DNA of 64,000 nt from Ligustrum vulgare (Eukaryota > Streptophyta > Magnoliopsida > Lamiales > Oleaceae), in contig OY743172.1 in NCBI GenBank assembly GCA_963555705.1, positions 27,093,446-27,157,445 of the forward strand, written 5' to 3'. The notes beneath the pieces are model-generated. The model saw only the letters and a list, made by a program, of their open reading frames with translations. It searched no databases and was not told where the DNA came from. Shown here piece after piece: positions 56,845 through 64,000 of the stretch; position 1 is the first letter of the stretch; each line of letters starts with the position of its first letter. The translations under genes were made by a program, and so were the position numbers.

Positions 56845-56854
56845 GCTATTTATG
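56845..56854 (-). promoter_or_regulatory. TATA-like box of the CLE gene
   Basis: CATAAATAGC on the minus strand lies about 135 bp upstream of the ATG, a reasonable distance for a plant TATA box with a roughly 100-bp leader. Confidence 0.5.
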
Positions 56855-56859
56855 CAATA

Positions 56860-58195
56860 GGCGACAGGATTTGGAATCTGGCTTTTTGCTCATTGTGAAT
56901 TGACTTCTTTTCTGTCATCATTGCATTCATGATGAGTTTGAGTTGAATTCAATTCGCTCATGATTGGGTTCATTATAAAGGTAACTATCATTTTTCTTTT
57001 TGAAGTAGTCAAAGCTTTCTATCTGCATGGGATGTCGGCCTGGCGCTCGCTCCATTTTTTTCTAATGTCAAGGAATGAAAGGATTCCAGTAATTAATTCA
57101 AATTTATCGAGAATAAAGTTTACTTGTTGATTTATCCGATCAACCAATTGGTTCAATCACGAACCAAATGGGAACAGCTTTATTTGATCGGTGCTCTGGG
57201 TTGCGTATTTAACGAAAACAAGGAAAATTTGTGTTAAATCGGCATTGATTATATGTTATGAATATTTTTTACTAAACACAGCCTTAACATCTGGTTATAT
57301 ATATATATAATATGACGAAAATCAACCTCCAGTGCAAGTCTGATTTAACGTTTTGATGTCCTTGCGGCATATTCCAACTGGCAAAGTTTGGGAATTCACA
57401 AACGCTGACAGTGTAAAGGTCGTAGGTTCGAATTTGTTAGACACTTTGTCAGTTCAGTAAATGATATCCAAATTTTGGTTAGCTTAATGTATAACTTGTG
57501 ATTTACATCATCTATCAATCCTCATAATAGGGGCGGAAGGAGCGCTTAAGGTTGACGTTCAGCCTTTTTTTATTTTTTTGGATCATTGTCTCGGAACTGG
57601 TTTTAAAAATGTGGGATTTTTGTGAAGATAGTCCCTAACCAATGTCTATTGTGCCCAAGTGATCCTTATTCTTCAATTCTTGACGCTAATCCCCTCAACC
57701 TATAAGTTTTCGTGCACTGTTACTCCTTTTTGTCAATTTTTGCTGTTAAGCACTCTCACGTGCTCAACTTTTTAAAGTGTAAAAATCAGTGTAAAAATAG
57801 CAGAGCGAACGATGCCAATCTTTCAACTCATTTTCAAATTCGTTACCAATCTTTGGAAAACTAGCACAATTCAACCCATTTGACTGTATATTCAAATCAA
57901 AGATTAGAAAAAAAAAGGTAGTCATTCAATTATTTTTAATTTAAATATTTAAATCTGAGGCCTAAATAAGTTTTCTAAAAGGCTTCAAATAGGCTTAATG
58001 CGTTTTCAGAACGCCTTGTATTAGGGGTATGCATATAAAAATGCAATCAAATTTGTTCGTTGCCTGCCTAGGTGTGATTATGCATTACAGTTCGCGTCTA
58101 GGCACGAATAGGCGTGCCTATTCTAGTTTAATCTCGTTTATTCGCAAGATTAATGAAAAAAAAAGAAGAATACGAGGAATGATAAATTAAAAACT
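56860..58195. other. Spacer, no gene seen
   Basis: AT-rich intergenic DNA. The text at 57,620-57,780 ('gtgcccaagtgatccttatt...ctgttaagcactctcac') reads like a dispersed-repeat end, but no partner was found in the window. Confidence 0.4.
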
Positions 58196-58199
58196 TTAC

Positions 58200-58345
58200 T
58201 AGCAAGTGATGCTAATAATGAACAATCTTGGATTGTTGATAGTTGTGATGATAATGATGAGGAGGATGTAGATAATGATATTTTACAGCCTAGAGGTTTT
58301 ATAAATGATCAAGATGCAATAAGGGAGTTCGACGAATTTGATTGA
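58200..58345 (+). pseudogene. Acidic C-terminal tail, possible hAT transposase remnant
   Basis: A short open stretch ends SCDDNDEEDVDNDILQPRG and IREFDEFD before a TGA. An acidic tail like this follows the dimerisation domain in some plant hAT transposases, but that domain is not present here. The assignment is weak. Confidence 0.25.
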
Positions 58346-58659
58346 AACTTGAAATCCTTTTTTTTTTTTTTAAACGTGAACAATACCTTTTTTTTTTCCG
58401 CAGAAATAAATTAAATGGGTAAAACCAACTAAATTGGTTGAAATCAATCAAATTGATGAAACTAACTAAATTGGTAAAAACCAATTAACTATGTTTCTGC
58501 CGGATTTGGTTTAAATTGGTTTCTGCCACCAATTAAATTTTTAATATATATATATTTTTAAGTAAAAGAAAATGAAAACTCACATTTTTTTGTTTGTTTG
58601 TTTGACAGGATTCTTTAAAAGTGGACGATCAACTTGAAGGTTGAACTGTGTTTTGAACA

Positions 58660-58985
58660 AATCCCCCCCCTTTTTTTCCTTAAAAAAGCACTTTGAAAAC
58701 TTGGTAAAATTTCGAAATATATCTTTTTAGGTACCCCCGCTAGATTTACTTTTACAGGTTGAAGATTTTGAAGACCTGCAAAATATGCAGAATGTATTTT
58801 TTTGGATATTCCCCGGCATAGTAAAATTTTTAGAATTGAAATTTGAAGACCTGAAAAATATGTGGAATATATCCTTTTAAATACTCCCCGGCATAGTAAA
58901 ATTTTCAGGATTGAAATTTGAAGACCTGAAAAATATGCGGAATGTATCTATTTGGATACCCCCCGGCATAATAAATTTTCAGGAC
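58660..58985 (+). repeat. 75-bp tandem repeat upstream of the PMD fragment
   Basis: CCCCGGCATA recurs at 58,811, 58,886 and 58,961 (period 75), with an earlier variant CCCCCGCTAG at 58,735. Each unit contains GAAATTTGAAGACCTGAAAA and ATATGYRGAAT. Confidence 0.85.
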
Positions 58986-59049
58986 AAAAACGTTGATTTT
59001 TGATGATTTTTTTTTTTTTTTTATCCTATCTGCTGATTTTTTTCTAGGG

Positions 59050-59818
59050 ATGGAAAAACAAAATTCCAAAGACAAGAAAAATTTGAAATTACCTGAAATT
59101 AAGGAATTTTATGATCATGTGCGAAAAAGTCAAATCCTTTGCTTTCCCAATGCTACTTTGAAGCTTCCATGCAACTTGACAGGAGACTTTAAGCTTACCA
59201 TCCATAAGCCAATGACATACCCCTTCGTCCATGCAGTTCCTTTGCAGGGTATGGACATGCGTATTCTCAGTGCCAGCCAGAGGAATTCAAATCATACTAG
59301 ACATCCTTGTTTGTGTCCTCCTCCGCATCACACTTCAGACACAACGTTAATTCCAAAAGCAATCATTTTTGAGAGAATTGATCGAAGGGAGATCAAATGG
59401 GGAAGTACAGTCCATTATCGTGGAGAGATTTCTTTCTTGTCGAAGTTTTGGGAATGGTCCATTTGGATTCATAAGCTTCTCATCAAGAAAAATCTTCCTG
59501 AGCTAGCTCATGCGGTTTACTCTGCCACTAAGGACTATTCTCGTCCCTACTCTATTTATCGAGCTCTTTGTAAAGTTTGGTGCCCGGAAACCAACACTTT
59601 TGTAACTGCCAATGGAGAAATCAACATTTCACTTTGGAATATGCAAGAGATTACTGGACTTTCCATCAGAGGTGATTATTACGAGGAGGTAGTACCAAGT
59701 CTTTTGGAACTAACGAACTCCCTACCCAAATCTTGTTTATATTTGTTCAAGGCCTTTTCACTGATTGTTGACAAAAAGAAAAGTGAAAAAAAAAAAAATG
59801 TGAAAGGCAAAAACTTAC

Positions 59819-59820
<2 letters not shown>
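59050..59820 (+). pseudogene. Plant mobile domain (PMD) protein, 3' truncated
   Basis: The frame opens at the Met at 59,050, just after a TTTTTCTAG acceptor-like site. The aminotransferase-like plant mobile domain is recognisable from about residue 120: FLSKFWEWSIWIHKLL, VYSATKDYSRPYSIYRALCK, VWCPETNTFVTANGEINISL, LWNMQEITGLSIRGDYYEEV and LPKSCLYLFKAF. PMD proteins include MAIN and MAIL1 and many transposon-linked copies. At 59,820 the frame enters a CT/CA microsatellite, and at 60,003 it stops in the TSD of a solo LTR, so the C-terminal half is missing. No stops occur in the remaining 257 codons. It may be a truncated gene or a captured fragment. Confidence 0.75.

Positions 59821-59909
<89 letters not shown>
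59821..59909. repeat. (CT)n(CA)n microsatellite
   Basis: About 27 CT units followed by about 17 CA units, with degenerate CA-rich text to 59,998. It produces artefactual Leu-Ser/Thr-His reading frames. Confidence 0.95.
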
Positions 59910-59912
<3 letters not shown>

Positions 59913-60004
59913 TCACACATCACACACACTGACACACACACACACACGTCTCATACACATCACTCACACACACATAAACCATGCACAAACACCCACACAT
60001 TAAT

Positions 60005-63000
60005 TGTAACACCCCAAGTTGGAAGTCTAAAACCTAGGCGTGTTAACTTCCATTCACATTATATGCGGAATTTAAAACGTTTGCACAATTAAAATATTCA
60101 TTTATCTATTATAAAATCTTACAGAAATTTCGGCAGAGTCTCCTCTATAAACTGGATATAGCCAACCTGTAGAGGGACATCAAGACCATTTTACAAATTC
60201 AAAGCATCAATCACATCACAATCACATTCACCATCGCCAAAACCAATCCATTCATTTCCCGAACTCCTCAAGTATAAGATTTTCCAAAACATCATCAAAC
60301 ATTGACAATTGAAATAAAAGGTAATTTAACCTCTAATACGTTCCATACTTAATCAAAATAACTTCAACCAAACCATTATCAATAATAATGAATGAAGAAA
60401 TAAATTTAAATGATAACTCGAATGAATTTAACTTTATTAATTAAGGCGACAACGGGTGCTGTCGGAGTCAGCCGCCAAGTGTTCTCCTCGGATCACCTAA
60501 CTTTCATCACCTGAAATGTTGGGGAGGGATTGGGGTGAGCTAAAGCCCAGTAAGTAAACTTTATGCATGAATGCATGCTTATGAAATGAAATGCTTTAAA
60601 CTTTGAAATATGTATCCCCATTCACTTTAACCTTTCAAAACTTTCAACATTTCGAACTTTCACTTAACATTTCAAACTTTCACTTCATTCCATCGTGAGC
60701 TCACTTGATATAACTTCTAGTCAATCAGATAACAGTGGGCAATTCTTATTTGGAACCAGATTAACTTTCACATTTCCACCGCAAAGCGGCTAATTACATT
60801 CATTCCACCGCAAAGCGGCTCATTACATTCATTCCACCGCAAAGCGGCTCATTCACTTCATTCCACCGCAAAGCGGCTCATTACATTTGGGTACGCCGGT
60901 CCCCCGCGCCCCATTTCCCACTCGCATCTTTCATGACATAGAAGTACACCCATTCTTTCAAAAACTTGGGATACATAATTTTTGACAAAAATTGTACTTT
61001 GACACATTCATTTCATTAAAACATTTGACTTTCCCATTTCGATGCCAATGCATGCTTGATGATGCAATGACATGTAACGTGCATGCTTGAACATTTCCTT
61101 AACTACACATAATTGCATATGGTAGACCAAAAGCATTAAAATTCCGTAATTAACACGAATGTCAATTAAGCACATTAATTCCACATTAACATTCAAATTT
61201 GATGAAAGTAGGGGGAAGTTTACTTACTTGCAATCCTTAGCATTTACCGTTATCTGAATTTGCAAGTGGAGGAGCTTCGACTGCCCGTGTCGTCAATGTA
61301 CCAAAATCTTAGTTGCATCTATTCATTTAGTAAAATATACTTTCAGTTCAAATTGATATATTCAACATTCTTTTAACATTACATTAAACAAGTAAAAAAA
61401 ATAAATCTTCTTTCCCTTCTCATTCTTGTGATCATTTATTCCAAACAAGGTATTAAGAGATATTAAAAACTTCCATACAATACTCGAAATCAAAAGATTT
61501 AAACCATTCGACAAAACGTATAACTTTTAGTTCACAAACACATTCGTTATTTATTTTAATAATAATCAAACATTTAACCGAGATTAAAACTTCAATCTAA
61601 CCCAAGCGTGACTTTAAATAATAACCAAAACACATAAAACCATATTCGAGACAAGAAATGAATCTCAATGCACATTAGAAGGTCTTCTCATCTTTTAAAT
61701 TCAAACTCAAACTCGAAATTCCATAACTTTAGAAATTACTTAATAGTGATTCTAACAAGTTCACAAATCTTAAAATAACCATTTATTACAAACTTTACCA
61801 AAAAGCAATTAACTAATTTCATAAATCTAATCAAATTCGAAAAACTGAATCTATAACTTTTAATCCAAAATTAACCTAACCATTGGTCCATTGGTTAACA
61901 ATTGAATTCGTATATTAAAAATCTAAGAATTAACTAGCTAATATGACTAAAGCCATTTATATCAATACATGAAAATTCTCAAATTTCTCAATTTACCCAG
62001 AATAACATAAACTTAATTAACTAACTCAAATTTAAACCAAGTACTTTTCCAACAATTTTGAAATCTGAAAATTAGTCTATATAACTAAGAAATCTGAAAA
62101 TATACATATAATACATATGCCTATATATATACACACACAATCACAATACCAACTCTCCAATTGACAGTTAAATTCGAAATCTAGAATAATTAAAAATCTG
62201 AAAGAGTAACAATAAACTTACCCACACATGTATATATACTTACATACATCAATACATACTTATATAAGCATTACCCAATCTTCAATTTAGCAGTTATAAT
62301 TCGAAATCTGACTAACTAAAATCTGAAAATCAGAAAAATCCTCACATATTTACACATCTTAACATATATACACGTATATATATACACATTGACATCAACA
62401 TAGGCTTGTGTTCGTTTTTCGTGAGTGTAACCCGTGTGTGTTCGCGTGAGTGGGTGTTTTGCGTGCGCTGTGGGTGTTTTGCGTGCGCTGTGGGTGTTCG
62501 GTCGAGGGAACGGTGAGTGCCTTACCGGTGGCGGTTGGTGACCGGTGGTCGGCGACAGTGAGGGGAGGTAGCAGCGGCGTCGTCGCCGTGAGAGGAGAGG
62601 AGAGTGAGTCGCGAGAGACAGAGATGTGAGGGATCAAGAGAGAGGCCGAGAGTTGAGTCGCGAGTGATGAGAGAGAGAAGTCGGGTATGGAGAGATTAGG
62701 TTAGGATTAAGTATAAACTTTTGGAAATTTGCATCCCAATCCCCCAACTCTCAAAATTTTAAAATTTAAGTACACAACCCTCAATAAAATTTCAAATTGC
62801 CACTAAACCTTTTCCCAATTTTAATTTATGCAATTTAGGTCATTTACTACTTAATAAAAATAGAAATCAACAAGTTTCACAAATAAAATAAACAATTAGA
62901 CATAGAATTGCACATAAAAAATTTATAAACTTTCAAATTGGTACATTGATCGAGACGACGTCCAAGTCCTTCCACTGCAAAATAATTCCAATTATAGACA

Positions 63001-63096
63001 TTAAAGATCATAAATTTATAATTTATAATATAATAACATTCACAACAATATTACGTGAAATTTAAAATTGCACAAAAAATGAAAAGCGGTCTTACA
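60005..63096 (+). mobile_element. Solo LTR, 3,092 bp, TSD TTAAT
   Basis: Begins TGTAACACCCCAAGTT and ends AAAAGCGGTCTTACA, flanked by TTAAT at 60,000-60,004 and 63,097-63,101. It is the same family and orientation as 17,241-20,179, with matching blocks such as GCAGAGTCTCCTCT, GTAGAGGGACATCAA, GGTACATTGATCGAGACG and AATATTACGYGAAATTTAAA. The region equivalent to the GA tract of the first copy is here a GTGGGTGTTTTGCGTGCGCT duplication (62,451-62,490). No internal retrotransposon sequence is attached. Confidence 0.9.
60779..60876 (+). repeat. Four identical CCGCAAAGCGG hairpin repeats
   Basis: CCGCAAAGCGG occurs at 60,779, 60,808, 60,837 and 60,866, an exact 29-bp period with CTCATTACATTCATTCCA-type spacers. 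It is the homogeneous counterpart of the diverged hairpins at 17,960-18,044 in the other solo LTR. Confidence 0.92.
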
Positions 63097-63101
63097 TTAA
63101 T

Positions 63102-63520
63102 GTACACAGATCGATAACATTAAAAAAACAAACAAACTTGCCTACAGAATGAAGGTGAACAAGTATAGGTAATTCTTTTCTCAATTTCTGATTTCAAGTA
63201 CAGTAGTCTAAGTTGGAGAGTTGGGTCATGTGATTCTTTTATTGCCTTTTCCTTCAAATTATGGCCGAAACTTTTTTTTTCCTTGCTTCTTGATTAAAGT
63301 GAGATTAATCTTATCTAAATAAAAGGATTCATCTTGTTTATTTCAACTAAAATTATTTTTTAAGATAGGGATATAAGAGAGTTTAAGTCTAGTTAGGACT
63401 TCATATTTCATTATTTTCCTTTTCATTAAAAAAAAAGGTACTGTTCACGTTTAAAAAAAAAAAAGAAAAGGATTTCAAGTTTCAATCAAATTCTCAACTA
63501 AATCTAAAATTTCAAAATTC
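63102..63520. other. Internal 3' sequence of an LTR element, non-coding
   Basis: AT-rich sequence between the solo LTR and the hairpin/polypurine tract. Presumed to be the 3' untranslated interior of the element whose LTR starts at 63,581. Confidence 0.4.
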
Positions 63521-63569
63521 AAGATTTATCTATTTATTTATTTTCATAATAAATAAATAAATAAATCTT
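63521..63569 (+). repeat. 22-bp hairpin next to the polypurine tract
   Basis: AAGATTTATCTATTTATTTA-TT (63,521-63,542) pairs with the complementary arm at 63,548-63,569, with one mismatch and a TTCAT loop. It ends one base before the GAGGGGG purine tract. Confidence 0.85.
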
Positions 63570-63570
63570 G

Positions 63571-63580
63571 AGGGGGCATT
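63571..63580 (+). other. Polypurine tract of a gypsy-like element
   Basis: TTGAGGGGGCATT sits immediately before TGTAGACATT, the probable LTR start. Confidence 0.65.
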
Positions 63581-64000
63581 TGTAGACATTAAAAAAAAAA
63601 AAATTGTGTTTGGATTGGATCAATTTAAATTTGTTTTAATCCAATTAAGTCCATTAAATAAAGTCTAGTAAAGCCCACCTAAAAGAAGCCCATGAATGAG
63701 GCCCATCCTACTTTTCAAAATCCTAACTATTTTAATTATTTAAATATTTAAATAATAAAGGTGGTTACAATTTTTCTCTATAAATAGAACCAATGGTCCA
63801 TGAGGAAAAAAGAAAGAAAGAAAGGAAAGCAAGATAAAAGAATTGCAGATGAAGAATACAAAAATTCTCTCAAGTTTCAAGCCAAGTCCAAATCCAAGAA
63901 GATCGAAGTCTTCTTCAAATCAAACAAGTTCAAATCAATTCCAAGAAGATAAATCTTAACCCAAACTCATTCTCCCCAAAAATTCAAGAAATGTGATTCT
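63581..64000 (+). mobile_element. 3' LTR (partial) of an LTR retrotransposon
   Basis: Begins TGTAGACATT just after a polypurine tract and contains a TATA box CTCTATAAATAG near 63,776-63,787 followed by an A/G-rich transcript-like leader. It runs off the window, so length and TSD are unknown. The style fits Ty3-gypsy LTRs. Confidence 0.65.

Noticed and set aside
59747..59947. Open frame of Cys-Val and Glu-Arg repeats
   Set aside because: Artefact of the (CT)n(CA)n tract.
1..64000. tRNA or rRNA genes
   Set aside because: No stretch with A-box/B-box spacing and cloverleaf pairing, and no rRNA core, was recognised by eye; a covariance search was not possible.

Overview
The window is nuclear DNA of a flowering plant, most likely a eudicot. 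It is AT-rich, has GT-AG and GC-AG introns, a canonical plant ribosomal-protein gene, a CLE peptide gene, and many plant transposable elements of several classes nested in one another. All coordinates and alignments were made by eye, so element edges may be off by a few bases unless a target-site duplication (TSD) is given.

Only two ordinary host genes can be modelled fully, both on the minus strand and both spliced. RPL35 (60S ribosomal protein uL29, 44,937-46,969) has a four-base first coding exon and a promoter with telo-boxes and site II motifs. A CLE-family secreted peptide precursor (55,979-56,714) has three exons and a GC-AG first intron. A plant-mobile-domain gene fragment (59,050-59,820) runs into a CT/CA microsatellite and then a solo LTR.

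Most of the rest is mobile DNA. 0-5 kb: a hAT-like MITE, an internally deleted Helitron, an LTR-like fragment with repeated TTACGGYCGTAA palindromes, and a 1.5-kb foldback element with one amplified arm. 5.2-11.7 kb: a young non-autonomous LTR retrotransposon (TSD TGAAG, about 1.5% LTR divergence) with no gag-pol. It carries two antisense passengers: an intronless LOG-like cytokinin-enzyme copy, and an intact 190-codon ORF resembling the Cys-rich nucleic-acid-binding protein of betaflexiviruses. Its non-coding interior holds a series of short hairpins with a fixed CAGAA loop and different, self-complementary stems. 12.3-13.6 kb: a satellite-like array. 16-21 kb: a FAR1/FRS-type pseudogene split by a 2.9-kb solo LTR (TSD ATTAT). 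25-30 kb: a Helitron Rep/helicase pseudogene with a damaged Walker A motif. 32-44 kb: tandem duplications, two nested MITEs (TSD AGCCTAAGTT) and a hAT-type element. 48-53 kb: a MULE with about 310-bp TIRs and a decayed transposase. 60-63.1 kb: a second solo LTR of the 17-kb family (TSD TTAAT). 63.5-64 kb: the 3' end of another LTR element, cut by the window edge.

The unexplained signals most worth following are the fixed-loop, variable-stem hairpins of the 5.2-11.7 kb element, a second compensated hairpin set inside the solo LTR, the antisense viral-like ORF next to the LOG copy, and the previously hidden three-exon CLE gene.
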